Shown one piece after another: positions 9,154 through 17,237 of a DNA stretch of 64,000 bases. The notes beneath the pieces are model-generated. The model was given only the letters and a program-made list of their open reading frames with translations, had not been told where the DNA came from and searched no databases. The stretch comes from Acidimicrobiia bacterium (GTDB lineage Bacteria > Actinomycetota > Acidimicrobiia > IMCC26256 > JADLDD01): the NCBI GenBank assembly GCA_020846855.1, contig JADLDD010000039.1:34725-98724 (forward strand), written 5' to 3'. The translations under genes were made by a program, and so were the position numbers. The stretch's first letter is position 1; each line of letters opens with the position of its first letter.

Positions 9154-11208
9154 GTGTCGAGGCGATCGCATCCGGCCGGCGCGCCCGAGGTTCGGTCGGC
9201 GAGCGACGCCGAGCTGATCCTCCGGTCACGAGCCGGCGAGCAGCCGGCCTTCGCCGAGCTGTACGAACGGCACGTCGCCGCGGCCCGCTCTGCGGCCCGC
9301 TCCTACGCCCGGTCGCGCTCCGACGCCGACGACCTGGTCTCCGAGGCGTTCGCGAAGGTCCTGAACGCCCTCTCCAACGAGGGCGGCCCGGAGGTGGCCT
9401 TCCGGCCGTACCTTCTCACCTGCGTCCGCAACGCGGCGTTCGACCGCACCCGCCGGGACCGCAAGATCCGCTTCACGGACGAGGTTCCCGAGTCGGCGCC
9501 GGCCGGGCTCCCGGGCGATCCGGCCGTCGACGGCCTCGAGCGTCGCCTCACGGCCCAGGCCTTCGCGGGCCTCCCGGAGCGGTGGCGGATGGTGCTCTGG
9601 CACACCGAGGTGGAGGGGATGACCCCGGCCGAGATCGCACCGCTGCTCGGCATCGCCCCCAACGCCGTCGCGGCCCTGTCGTACCGGGCCCGGGAGGGCC
9701 TCCGGGAGGCGTACCTGCAGGCCCATGTGAGGGAGGAGTCCGACTCCGAGTGCCGCTGGACGGCGAGCCGCCTCGGCGCGTTCGTGCGGGACCGCCTACC
9801 GCGTCGTGAGCGGCCCCGTGTCGAGGCCCACCTCGACGGGTGCCTCCGCTGCCGGGCCGCGCTCGACGAGCTCACGGCCGTCAACTCGTCGCTGCGGGCC
9901 GTCATCGGGCCGATCGTCCTCGGTGCGGCGTCCACCCGGTACCTCGCGGGGCTGGGGGTGGGCGGCGCCAAGGCCGGCCTCAGCTCGGTGGGCTGGGTGC
10001 AGACCATCGTCGCGGCCCCCGCCAAGGCTGCGCTCGTGGGTACGGCGGCGACGGTGGCCGCGGCCAGCGTCACCGTCACGACCGTGGCCCTCGCGACCGG
10101 AGGCGGAGGCCGCGCGGTCCCGTCGGCCGCCGCCGGCTCCCGCCCGCCCGTCACCGTCCCTGCTCCCGGGCGCGGGCCGTCGGGCGAACCTCCGGCCGGT
10201 CCCGTCGTGAGCACCTCCACGACCACGGCACCGACCCCGACCTCGACGTCGACCCCGGCGAACGAGGACGCGGAGCCCGAACCCGACCCGGACCCGGCGG
10301 AAGAGGCCGTGGTCGACCCCGTGATCGATCCGGGTCCCGGCCCGACCACGACGACGATCCCCGTCACGACGACCACCGCCGCGACGACGACGAGCCTGCC
10401 GACCACGACCACGACACCCGTGGTGTCCACGTCGACCTCGACGACCTCCACGTCCACGTCCACGACGAGCACGACGACGGTGCCGCCGGTCGGATGGCAG
10501 TTCGTCAGCGGTGGCAGTGGCATCTCCGTCTCCGGCGACGGGCACACGGTCGATTTCTCGGGTTCGGGCGAGCGCCGGCTGCTCGCCCACGGCGCGGCCC
10601 TGGAGCCCTTCCGGGTCACGCTCGACGGCACGCTCGGCAGGCCCGCCGGTTACCCCGACCGCCTTCCCGGTCGGTCTCTCGGGTACGGGGTGTTCGTCCG
10701 GGCGGCGGTCACGGACGGTGGCATCGTCACCGGCTACACGTTCCAGGTCGACCCCGGCGTGGGCGGCTTCAAGCTGGCCTGCTGGGACGCCCGGGGCGAG
10801 GAGCACACACTCGTCGTCGTCGCGGCTCCCGCCGCCGACCTCTTCGGTCGCCACGCGGTCGACGTCTCCTCGGAGGCCGACGGCCGCGTCACCTTCCGCT
10901 CCGACGGCGTCAACGTGTTCGGCGGTCCCGTGGACCTGGCCGATCTCTCCCGGGAGTCGTGCGAGGTGGCGCCGGGCGAACGGGTCGGCCTCCGGGCGTG
11001 GTCCGACACCACGGCGACGATCGAGCGCTTCTCGGTCTCGGTGGCCGGCGGCGGCGCCACGTCGGCGGCCAAGGCCTCGGGTGCCGGGTCGTGGAGCCCG
11101 TTGCTCCTGGGGGCCGGTCCCCTCGCCGGGCTGGCTGTGGAACGGTCGCGCCGACCGCGCCGCTCGCGGGGGTCACGGCGATCCCGCTCGTCCGGGCGAC
11201 GGGGTTGA
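9154..11208 (+). CDS. ECF sigma factor fused to zinc-finger anti-sigma-like, transmembrane and extracellular domains
   Basis: 684-residue multi-domain protein. Sigma2 lies at about 20-95 (ELYERHVAAARS, SDADDLVSEAFAKV) and sigma4 at about 128-193 (GLPERWRMVLWH, GMTPAEIAPLLG). An anti-sigma zf-HC2 motif H-L-D-G-C-L-R-C is near 226, and a single hydrophobic span at about 292-317 (AALVGTAATVAAASVTVTTV). A Thr/Ser/Pro stalk runs from about 350 to 445. A C-terminal domain of about 180 residues looks like a concanavalin-A/LamG-type jelly roll (YGVFVRAAV, GYTFQVDPG, GERVGLRAWSDT). The end has a second short hydrophobic stretch and an Arg-rich tail. I infer a membrane-tethered sigma factor that senses something outside, perhaps carbohydrate, and is freed by proteolysis. 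Fused ECF groups with such tails are known in actinobacteria. Confidence 0.88.
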   Translation: MSRRSHPAGAPEVRSASDAELILRSRAGEQPAFAELYERHVAAARSAARSYARSRSDADDLVSEAFAKVLNALSNEGGPEVAFRPYLLTCVRNAAFDRTRRDRKIRFTDEVPESAPAGLPGDPAVDGLERRLTAQAFAGLPERWRMVLWHTEVEGMTPAEIAPLLGIAPNAVAALSYRAREGLREAYLQAHVREESDSECRWTASRLGAFVRDRLPRRERPRVEAHLDGCLRCRAALDELTAVNSSLRAVIGPIVLGAASTRYLAGLGVGGAKAGLSSVGWVQTIVAAPAKAALVGTAATVAAASVTVTTVALATGGGGRAVPSAAAGSRPPVTVPAPGRGPSGEPPAGPVVSTSTTTAPTPTSTSTPANEDAEPEPDPDPAEEAVVDPVIDPGPGPTTTTIPVTTTTAATTTSLPTTTTTPVVSTSTSTTSTSTSTTSTTTVPPVGWQFVSGGSGISVSGDGHTVDFSGSGERRLLAHGAALEPFRVTLDGTLGRPAGYPDRLPGRSLGYGVFVRAAVTDGGIVTGYTFQVDPGVGGFKLACWDARGEEHTLVVVAAPAADLFGRHAVDVSSEADGRVTFRSDGVNVFGGPVDLADLSRESCEVAPGERVGLRAWSDTTATIERFSVSVAGGGATSAAKASGAGSWSPLLLGAGPLAGLAVERSRRPRRSRGSRRSRSSGRRG

Positions 11209-11255
11209 CCGGTGAAGGCTGCGTCATGGTTCGGCGGCAGGGGCGTCTCTAGTCG

Positions 11256-11470
11256 GTGCAGTGGCGGCGGGAGGTTCCCGTGGCCCGACGAAGCCGACCG
11301 CCCCGCTGCACCCCGACCGGCCGGCCGATCGCCGGACCGGGAGTGCCTGCGCAACGGCGCGCAGGCGCGTAGGCGCCGACGGTCGACGCCGACGGGAGAG
11401 GAGCTGCGATCGGGCCTGTCGAACCAGGCCCGCTGCCCCGCCGCTTGCCGGCAGGCCCGATCGCCAGCTC
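11256..11470 (+). promoter_or_regulatory. Structured 5' leader with competing hairpins before the PAS-GGDEF gene
   Basis: The 274 bp between the sigma gene and the next start contain five stackable hairpins. The arms are: 11256-11267 with 11298-11311 (inner CGGGA/TCCCG); 11321-11335; GCCTGCGC 11345-11352 with GCGCAGGC 11359-11366; and a long stem of 11401-11418 with 11452-11470 (18 pairs, one bulge). The 5' arm of the long stem can instead pair with CAGGCCC at 11425-11431, giving two mutually exclusive structures. The long stem ends directly against the Shine-Dalgarno GGAGG (11471). I do not recognise it as a known riboswitch class. Confidence 0.5.
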
Positions 11471-11482
11471 GGAGGTCTTGAT

Positions 11483-12487
11483 ATGGACGTCATGCACCAG
11501 GTCGATGCGCCGGGCGGCGCCCCGGAGAACCACTCGAGTGACGACTACGACCCGTGGCTCTCCGACGACCGCGACGTGGTGGTCCGCGCCCTGGACCTCG
11601 GGCCCGACCCGGCGGTGGTCCTGGAGGTCGCGCGTGACGGCTCCGAGTGCCCGGCCCGGATCACCTGGGCCAGCGTCGCCTTCACCAAGCTGGTGGGCCT
11701 GGCGGCACCCGACGTAGTCGGGAAGCGACTCGACTCGATCGAGGAGACGCCCGCCCGCGCCGAGGCCTGGATGGCCTTCGGCGAGGTGCTGTCGGGACCG
11801 GGGGGAGCACGGATCGAGACGGCGCCCGTACCATCGGCCGACGGCGATGCGGTCAAGATGGACGCCGGGATCTCACCCCTGCGGGTCGGCGGTGTGACGC
11901 ACCACCTGCTCGTGGTCCTGCGCCCGGCGTCCGGCGGGTTCGTCGCCGAGGCGAACCGCCCGGTTCCGCATCACGATCCGGTGACCGGACTCCCGGACCG
12001 GTCGCAGTTCATGGAGCGCCTGCACCACTCCCTCCGCCCGCTGCGCAGCGACGAGGTCGCGGTCCTGATCCTCTCGATCGACGGGCTGGACCGTGAGGCC
12101 GACTCCCCGCCGCGGGGGCGTGGGCCCCGGCTGCCGGCTCCGGGCACCCCCGCCGACGAGCTGCCCGACGAGGCGGCGGTCGAGGTGGCCGAACGGCTCC
12201 GGGCCGCCGTGCGGGGCGAGGATCTCGTCGCGCGCGTCGGACCCACCCGATTCGCCGTGGTCTGCGACGTCCTCACCGACGCCGACGAGGCCCGCCGCGT
12301 CCTTCGCCGCATCCGCAGGTTCCTCGCGACCCCGATAGAGACGGGCCGGGAACTGGTGAGCGTCGCGGTCTCGTACGGAGTCGCCGTCTCCCATCCGCGC
12401 GACCAGGCCGAGGCGGTGCTCGCCCGCGCCGAGGCGGCTCTCGCGGTCACCCCTATCGCGGGGCGCGCCGGGGGCCACACGGGCTGA
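11483..12487 (+). CDS. PAS domain protein with degenerate GGDEF domain
   Basis: 334 residues from ATG 11483, placed by GGAGG at 11471-11475; the track's earlier start would add an Arg-rich low-complexity leader. Residues about 35-145 form a PAS-like sensor (ITWASVAFTKLVGL, VVGKRLDSI, a closing LLVVLRPASGG). Residues about 160-330 form a GGDEF fold beginning DPVTGLPDRSQFMERL, with LILSIDGLD at the metal strand. The signature turn reads RVGPTRFAVV instead of R-x-G-G-D-E-F. The C-terminal family pattern VSVAVSYGVAV is kept. Loss of GGDEF argues against cyclase activity; it may bind GTP or c-di-GMP or act by protein contact. It is preceded by the hairpin-rich leader. Confidence 0.8.
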   Translation: MDVMHQVDAPGGAPENHSSDDYDPWLSDDRDVVVRALDLGPDPAVVLEVARDGSECPARITWASVAFTKLVGLAAPDVVGKRLDSIEETPARAEAWMAFGEVLSGPGGARIETAPVPSADGDAVKMDAGISPLRVGGVTHHLLVVLRPASGGFVAEANRPVPHHDPVTGLPDRSQFMERLHHSLRPLRSDEVAVLILSIDGLDREADSPPRGRGPRLPAPGTPADELPDEAAVEVAERLRAAVRGEDLVARVGPTRFAVVCDVLTDADEARRVLRRIRRFLATPIETGRELVSVAVSYGVAVSHPRDQAEAVLARAEAALAVTPIAGRAGGHTG

Positions 12488-12557
12488 GGCCCGAGCGAGC
12501 TCGGACCCCGCCGGCCGGCCCGTCGCCGGGGCGGGCAGCCGGTAACGTCGGCCCCCG

Positions 12558-13148
12558 ATGCCGGCCGACCTCGACCCGTCGGGTCCCCTGGGGCCACCAC
12601 CGCCGGGTGCCCGGGCGTCGGGACGCGGCCGCCGCATGGCCGGACTCGGGCTGGTCGCCCTGGTCGCCGGCCTCGGAGTGGGGGCCCTGACGGCGGGCCT
12701 GACCGGTGGTGGCGGCGGCGGGGCCTCGGGGGGCCGTGACGGCACCCCGACCAGCACCACGGCTCCGGTCTCCACCAGCTCCAGCACCTCCACGTCGTCG
12801 TCCACCACGACCAGCACCTCCACCACCTCGTCCACCACGACCACCACCGTCGCCACCACGACCACCACGGCCCCGGTGCCGTCGTTCGCATCGGTGACCG
12901 TGCCCGCCACGGCGGACTGCAACGCGACTCCGATCATCACCGTGTCGTGGCGGGCGGTGAACGCGACCGGGGTGGCGATCAGCATCGACGGGTCGGGCAC
13001 GTTCGGCACCTACCCCGCCCGCGGGTCGGCCGAGGTCCCGTTCTCGTGCGGCTCCCCCTCGCACCGCTACACCTTCACCACGCAGGGCGCGAACCCGCCG
13101 GCCCGCGAGGTCCGCACGGTCCTCCAGACCCCGCCCGACACGGGATAG
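12558..13148 (+). CDS. Membrane-anchored Thr/Ser-stalk protein, paralogue 1
   Basis: 196 residues: a Pro-rich cytoplasmic tail, one membrane span (MAGLGLVALVAGLGVGALTAG), a Gly run, then about 45 residues that are almost only Thr and Ser, acting as a wall-spanning stalk. An outer domain of about 80 residues follows with two Cys (TADCNATPIITVSW and VPFSCGSPSHRY), likely disulfide-linked and Ig-like. The pattern W-x(12)-D-G-S-G-x-F is shared with the next gene. No sortase motif. Function unknown; it may be a surface sensor or structural protein. ATG start; a 69-bp gap separates it from the PAS gene upstream. Confidence 0.7.
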   Translation: MPADLDPSGPLGPPPPGARASGRGRRMAGLGLVALVAGLGVGALTAGLTGGGGGGASGGRDGTPTSTTAPVSTSSSTSTSSSTTTSTSTTSSTTTTTVATTTTTAPVPSFASVTVPATADCNATPIITVSWRAVNATGVAISIDGSGTFGTYPARGSAEVPFSCGSPSHRYTFTTQGANPPAREVRTVLQTPPDTG

Positions 13149-13195
13149 CCGCCCGGGCTAGGGTCCGGACCGGTGCTCGATCCGGGACGAGGGTC

Positions 13196-13711
13196 ATGAC
13201 ACGTGGGTTCCGGCGGTTCCTCCGCCGCACCGACCGCGAGACGGTCCGCCAGGTGACCCTCGGGCTGACCGCCGTCGTGGTCATGGTGGCGATCGGGGTG
13301 GCCCTCCAGGCCGGCCGCAGCGGCGGACCGTCCAGTGCCGACGCCGCACCCGGCGACGGGCCCGGCGGGCCGGCGAGCACGGTGAGCTCCGCCCCGCCGA
13401 CCAGCTCGACCCTCCCGCCGACCACGGTCCCGGGCCGGCCGGTGCCGCGCCCGCAGATCGTCAGCTTCGACGTGCCGGCCCGCGTGTCGTGCGGGACGGT
13501 CACCTCGATCAAGGTCCGCTGGGCGACCTCCGACGCCACGATCGTGAAGCTCGACGTCGACGCCAGCGGCGCCTTCCAGTTCGACGCGCCGACGGGTTCG
13601 GCGCGGCTGCCGTTCCCGTGCGACGGGGGCGGTCACAGCTACCGCCTGGTGGCGGTGGGGGCCGACGGGCACGAGGTCGCGAAGCTCCGCCGCGTCGAGC
13701 AGGTCCCGTAG
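13196..13711 (+). CDS. Membrane-anchored stalk protein, paralogue 2
   Basis: 171 residues from ATG 13196; the track's longer ORF is an in-frame extension. Layout: basic cytoplasmic tail (MTRGFRRFLRRTDRE), one membrane span (VTLGLTAVVVMVAIGVALQAG), a Ser/Thr/Pro linker shorter than in paralogue 1, and an outer domain. That domain aligns with the upstream neighbour: a Cys after D-V-P-A-R-V-S, then RWATSD, DASGAFQFDAPTGSARLPFPC and H-S-Y-R. The shared two-Cys Ig-like outer domain implies tandem duplication. No catalytic residues are recognisable. It lies 47 bp after paralogue 1, so both are probably one transcript. Confidence 0.7.
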   Translation: MTRGFRRFLRRTDRETVRQVTLGLTAVVVMVAIGVALQAGRSGGPSSADAAPGDGPGGPASTVSSAPPTSSTLPPTTVPGRPVPRPQIVSFDVPARVSCGTVTSIKVRWATSDATIVKLDVDASGAFQFDAPTGSARLPFPCDGGGHSYRLVAVGADGHEVAKLRRVEQVP

Positions 13712-13734
13712 GGCGCGATAACGTTTGGCCCCCG

Positions 13735-13750
13735 GTTACCGGTGGGTAAC
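13735..13750. promoter_or_regulatory. Perfect palindrome GTTACC-N4-GGTAAC upstream of acyl-CoA dehydrogenase
   Basis: GTTACC (13735-13740) and GGTAAC (13745-13750) form a perfect 6+4+6 inverted repeat, 43 bp before the acyl-CoA dehydrogenase ATG. This is the size and position of a TetR/FadR-type operator. The TetR gene immediately downstream of the dehydrogenase is a candidate binder, but that link is inference; I found no second copy before the TetR or alcohol dehydrogenase genes. Confidence 0.4.
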
Positions 13751-13792
13751 TTGGAGTGGTTGGACAAGGCCGGCGTCCGAAGGAGTACGACC

Positions 13793-15016
13793 ATGGCCGA
13801 TTTCTCCCTCGAGCTCAACGAGGACCAGCTCCAGATCCAGAAGTGGGTCCACGACTTCGCCGAGAACGTCATCCGACCCGTCGCCCACGAGTGGGACGAG
13901 CGTGAGGAGACGCCCTGGCCGGTGATCGAGGAGGCCGCCAAGGTCGGCCTCTACTCGCTCGACTTCGTGACCAACGCCTTCATGGACCCCACGGGGATCA
14001 CCTTCCCGCTGGTCATGGAGGAGATGTGCTGGGGCGACGCCGGGATCACGCTGGCCATCTTCGGCACCACGCTCGGCGTGTCGGGCATCCTCGGCAACGG
14101 GACCCCCGAGCAGATCGCCGAGTGGATCCCGCAGTGCTTCGGGACCCCCGACGACATCCACATCGCGTCGTTCGCGGTCAGCGAGCCCGACGCCGGATCC
14201 GACGTGTCCAACCTGCGGACCCGGGCCGTCTACGACGAGGCCACCGACGAGTGGGTCCTCAACGGCACCAAGACCTGGATCACCAACGGCGGCATCGACA
14301 AGGTGCCCAACGTCCACGTGATCGTGGCCTCCGTGGAGCCCGAGCTGAAGTCCCGCGGCCACGCCAGCTTCGTGGTGCCCCCGGGCACGCCCGGCCTCTC
14401 GATGGGGCAGAAGTTCAAGAAGCACGGCATCCGGGCCAGCCACACCGCCGAGGTCGTGCTCTCCGACTGCCGAATCCCGGGGTCGTGCCTGCTGGGCGGC
14501 AAGGAGAAGCTCGACGAGCGTCTCGCCCGCGCCCGGGAGGGCAAGCGGACCCGGACGCAGGCCGCCATGAGCACCTTCGAGGCCAGCCGACCCCTGGTGG
14601 GCGCTCAGGCCCTCGGCATCGCCCGGGCCGCGTACGAGTACTCGCTCGACTACGCCAAGGAGCGTCAGGCCTTCGGCCGGCCGATCATCGACAACCAGGC
14701 CATAGCGTTCAAGCTCGCCGACATGAAGATGGAGATCGACGCCGCCCGGCTCCTCGTGTGGCGCGCCACCTGGATGGCTCGCAACGGCAAGGAGTTCACC
14801 TCCGGCGAGGGCTCCATGAGCAAGCTCAAGGCCGGCGAGGTCGCCGTGAAGGCCACCGAGGAGGCCATCCAGATCCTCGGCGGCTACGGGTACGTGCGGG
14901 AGTACCCGGTCGAGCGCTGGCACCGCGACGCCAAGATCTACACGATCTTCGAAGGGACCTCCGAGATCCAGCGTCTCGTCGTCGCCCGCGCCATCTCCGG
15001 CATCCACGTCCGCTGA
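13793..15016 (+). CDS. Acyl-CoA dehydrogenase
   Basis: FAD-dependent flavoenzyme that introduces the alpha,beta double bond in an acyl-CoA and passes electrons to ETF. The start ATG 13793 is set by AGGAG at 13781, giving 407 residues, normal for the family; the track's 424-residue version is too long. Visible motifs are FAVSEPDAGSD (FAD/substrate), TKTWITNGG, the C-terminal ILGGYGYVREYPVERWHRD, and YTIFEGTSEIQR with the catalytic base Glu at about 387. Chain-length specificity cannot be read. A palindromic operator-like site lies upstream, and a TetR regulator and an alcohol dehydrogenase follow on the other strand. Confidence 0.95.
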   Translation: MADFSLELNEDQLQIQKWVHDFAENVIRPVAHEWDEREETPWPVIEEAAKVGLYSLDFVTNAFMDPTGITFPLVMEEMCWGDAGITLAIFGTTLGVSGILGNGTPEQIAEWIPQCFGTPDDIHIASFAVSEPDAGSDVSNLRTRAVYDEATDEWVLNGTKTWITNGGIDKVPNVHVIVASVEPELKSRGHASFVVPPGTPGLSMGQKFKKHGIRASHTAEVVLSDCRIPGSCLLGGKEKLDERLARAREGKRTRTQAAMSTFEASRPLVGAQALGIARAAYEYSLDYAKERQAFGRPIIDNQAIAFKLADMKMEIDAARLLVWRATWMARNGKEFTSGEGSMSKLKAGEVAVKATEEAIQILGGYGYVREYPVERWHRDAKIYTIFEGTSEIQRLVVARAISGIHVR

Positions 15017-15077
15017 CCCTCCCCTCGCTCGGCGCGGTGGGGAAGGCGCGTCCCCCGGCGGCGGGGTGGGGTCGGAT

Positions 15078-15728
15078 TCAGCGCGTCGCCCGGCCCGCGG
15101 GCTCGTCGGCCCGCACGCCGCGCAGGCCGAACCACGCCATCTCGGCCAACCAGCGGGCCAGCCGGGCCGGCTCCACGGCCGCCTCCGCCTGACCCGCGGC
15201 GCCCGCGTCGCCGCCGGCTCCGGCTCCGGCTCCGGCCATGCGGCGGCTGGTCGCCTCGGCCATCCCCACGACGGCGTGGGCGAGGGCCAGGCGGTGGTCG
15301 GCGGGGACGTCGATCTCGATCATCGTCGCCACCAGCTCGGCGATGCCGTCGATGGTCCGCTGGGCGATGGCGGCGAACTGGCGGTCGTTGCGCACCGACG
15401 CGCCGAACAGCAGCCGGAACGCGGAACCGTGAGCCGCCACGAAGTCGAAGTAGGCGGCGAACCCGAGCTCCACGCGCTCGCGCCCGCTGCCGGCCCGGGC
15501 CGCCGCCGCGGTGATGCGGCCCGTGATGTCGCGCTCCACGTCTTCGAGGAGCTCGGCGTAGAGCGCCCGCTTGGACGGGAAGTGCTGGTAGAGGACGGGC
15601 TTGGTCACCCCCGCGGTGAGCGCGACGTCGTCCATCGACGTGGCGTGGAAACCCTTCTCCGCGAACACCTCCAGGGCGACGCGCAGGAGCTGGCGCCGCC
15701 GTCGTTCGGCGGGCAGTCGGGCGGGCAT
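15078..15728 (-). CDS. TetR/AcrR family transcriptional regulator
   Basis: 216-residue DNA-binding repressor. The N-terminal helix-turn-helix is clear: RRRQLLRVALEVFAEKGFHATSMDDVALTAGV with the recognition part TKPVLYQHFPSKRALYAELL, the standard TetR pattern. The C-terminal ligand domain has a long helix (LGFAAYFDFVAAHGSAFRLLFG) and ends in an Ala/Gly-rich segment then W-F-G-L-R. It lies between the convergent acyl-CoA dehydrogenase and a co-directional alcohol dehydrogenase that ends 46 bp upstream of its start, so a role in controlling acyl-CoA or alcohol metabolism is likely but inferred. Confidence 0.92.
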   Translation of the reverse strand: MPARLPAERRRRQLLRVALEVFAEKGFHATSMDDVALTAGVTKPVLYQHFPSKRALYAELLEDVERDITGRITAAAARAGSGRERVELGFAAYFDFVAAHGSAFRLLFGASVRNDRQFAAIAQRTIDGIAELVATMIEIDVPADHRLALAHAVVGMAEATSRRMAGAGAGAGGDAGAAGQAEAAVEPARLARWLAEMAWFGLRGVRADEPAGRATR

Positions 15729-15774
15729 GGCGGGGGCTGGGGGTGGTCGCGGGCGGGGTTCGGCGCGCCGACCG

Positions 15775-16881
15775 TCAGGAGTAGTCGATGACCGAGCGCG
15801 CGACCTCGCCCGAACCCATGGCCTCGAACGCGTCGTTGACCTGGTCGAGCGTGATGGTGCGCGACACCAGCTCGTCGAGCTTGAGCTTCCCCTCCTGGTA
15901 GAGGCCGGCCAGCATCGGGATGTCGCGGTGCACGTTGCTCGACCCGTACCACGAGCCCCGGACCTGCTTCTCGCCCATGACGAGGCTCAGCGCCACGTCG
16001 ACGTCGAAGCGGGACTCCATCTTGGGGACCCCGACGATGACGGCCTGGCCGCCGCGGCGGGCCATCTCGAACGTCTGCATGACCGTGGACTCGAGGCCGA
16101 TCACCTCGAACGCGACGTCGGCCCCGCGCCCGCTCGTGAGCTCCTGGACCTGGGCCACCGCGTTGCCGTCCGACGCGTTCACGGCGTCGGTGGCTCCGAA
16201 GTCGCGGGCCCGTTCCAGCTTCCCCTCCACCATGTCGACGGCGATGATCCGCTCGGCCCCGGCCAGCTTGGCGCCCTGGATCACGTTGAGGCCCACACCC
16301 CCGGCCCCGACGACCGCCACGGAGTCGCCGGGGCGGATCGAGGCGGTGTTGAGCGCGGCGCCGACGCCGGTCAGCACCCCGCAGCCGATCAGGGCGGCCG
16401 AGGTGAGCGGGATGTCGTCGGAGATCTTGACCGCGCCCATCGCGGGGACGACCGTCTCCTCGGAGAAGGTGCCCGACGCCGCCATGTGGAACAGCGACTG
16501 GCCCCCCAGCGAGAAGCGGCTGGTGGTGTCGAGGAGACCGCCGGTCATAATCGCCATCGAGCCGACCTCGCACAGCTCGCCCTGGTCGCGGGCGCAGAAG
16601 TAGCAGGTGCCGCACTGCGGTACCCACGAGATGACCACGTGGTCGCCCTCGGCCAGGTTCGTCACGCCCTCGCCGACCTCGACCACGGTGCCGGCGCCCT
16701 CGTGTCCGAGCACGGCCGGGAGCGGCTGGAGCAGCTGGCCGGTGGTGACCGAGAGGTCGGAGTGGCAGACCCCCGACGCGCCGAGCCGGACCCGGACCTC
16801 ACCGGCCTGCGGTGGCGCGAGGTCGACGTCGGCGATCTCGAGCTTGCTCCCGATCTCCTTGCACACGGCTGCCTTGGGCAT
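15775..16881 (-). CDS. Zinc-dependent alcohol dehydrogenase (class III-like MDR)
   Basis: NAD(P)-linked medium-chain dehydrogenase oxidising an alcohol or alcohol adduct. The start ATG 16881 follows GGAGG at good spacing and gives 368 residues; the 421-residue ORF start is rejected. Catalytic zinc ligands lie in GVCHSD (Cys39) and LGHEGAGTV. The structural zinc loop has CGTCYFCARDQGELC. The Rossmann motif is GAGGVGLNVIQGAKLAGA. Features resemble the class III / NDMA-dependent group often found in actinobacteria (SLGGQSLFHMAASGTFSEETVV). It precedes the TetR gene in the same direction. Substrate uncertain. Confidence 0.92.
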   Translation of the reverse strand: MPKAAVCKEIGSKLEIADVDLAPPQAGEVRVRLGASGVCHSDLSVTTGQLLQPLPAVLGHEGAGTVVEVGEGVTNLAEGDHVVISWVPQCGTCYFCARDQGELCEVGSMAIMTGGLLDTTSRFSLGGQSLFHMAASGTFSEETVVPAMGAVKISDDIPLTSAALIGCGVLTGVGAALNTASIRPGDSVAVVGAGGVGLNVIQGAKLAGAERIIAVDMVEGKLERARDFGATDAVNASDGNAVAQVQELTSGRGADVAFEVIGLESTVMQTFEMARRGGQAVIVGVPKMESRFDVDVALSLVMGEKQVRGSWYGSSNVHRDIPMLAGLYQEGKLKLDELVSRTITLDQVNDAFEAMGSGEVARSVIDYS

Positions 16882-16949
16882 GGGGGACCTCCGGGTCCTC
16901 GGGGACGCGCCACACCGGCGCGGTGGGCGATCTGACCGGAGAGTAATGC

Positions 16950-17237
16950 CTAGTGGAAGGAGCGCTCCCCCCGCTCCTCGCGCTCCGCGGCCCGGATGCC
17001 GTAACCGAGCACGATCGGGACCGGCAGCACCACGCAGCACACCACCAGGGCACCCACCGTCACCCCGACCGTCCAGCGGGGGAAGTCGGTCGCCGCACCG
17101 TAGGTGAACACCGCGATCGCCACGAGGAGCGCGCCGTAGCCGACCCGCTTGCCGGCCTTGACCATCCGGGCCAGGCGGGCCCGCTTGCGATCCACGGCGT
17201 CGGCGGGCGTCGGGGTGGTCGGGGGACCGGGGGCCAT
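16950..17237 (-). CDS. Small two-span membrane protein
   Basis: About 95 residues from ATG 17237, whose first base is the last base of the glycosyltransferase stop (TGATG); an ATG nine bases earlier (17246) with GGAG before it is equally possible. Basic N-terminal half, then two hydrophobic helices (GYGALLVAIAVFTYGAAT and WTVGVTVGALVVCCVVLPVPIVLGYGI) and a charged tail (EREERGERSFH). The layout is typical of small actinobacterial inner-membrane proteins of unknown function. The overlap with the upstream gene implies translational coupling. Confidence 0.7.
   Translation of the reverse strand: MAPGPPTTPTPADAVDRKRARLARMVKAGKRVGYGALLVAIAVFTYGAATDFPRWTVGVTVGALVVCCVVLPVPIVLGYGIRAAEREERGERSFH

Noticed and set aside
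11261-11482. Upstream in-frame start for the PAS-GGDEF protein
   Set aside because: It would translate the hairpin-rich leader into an Arg-rich low-complexity segment, while ATG 11483 has GGAGG at good spacing.
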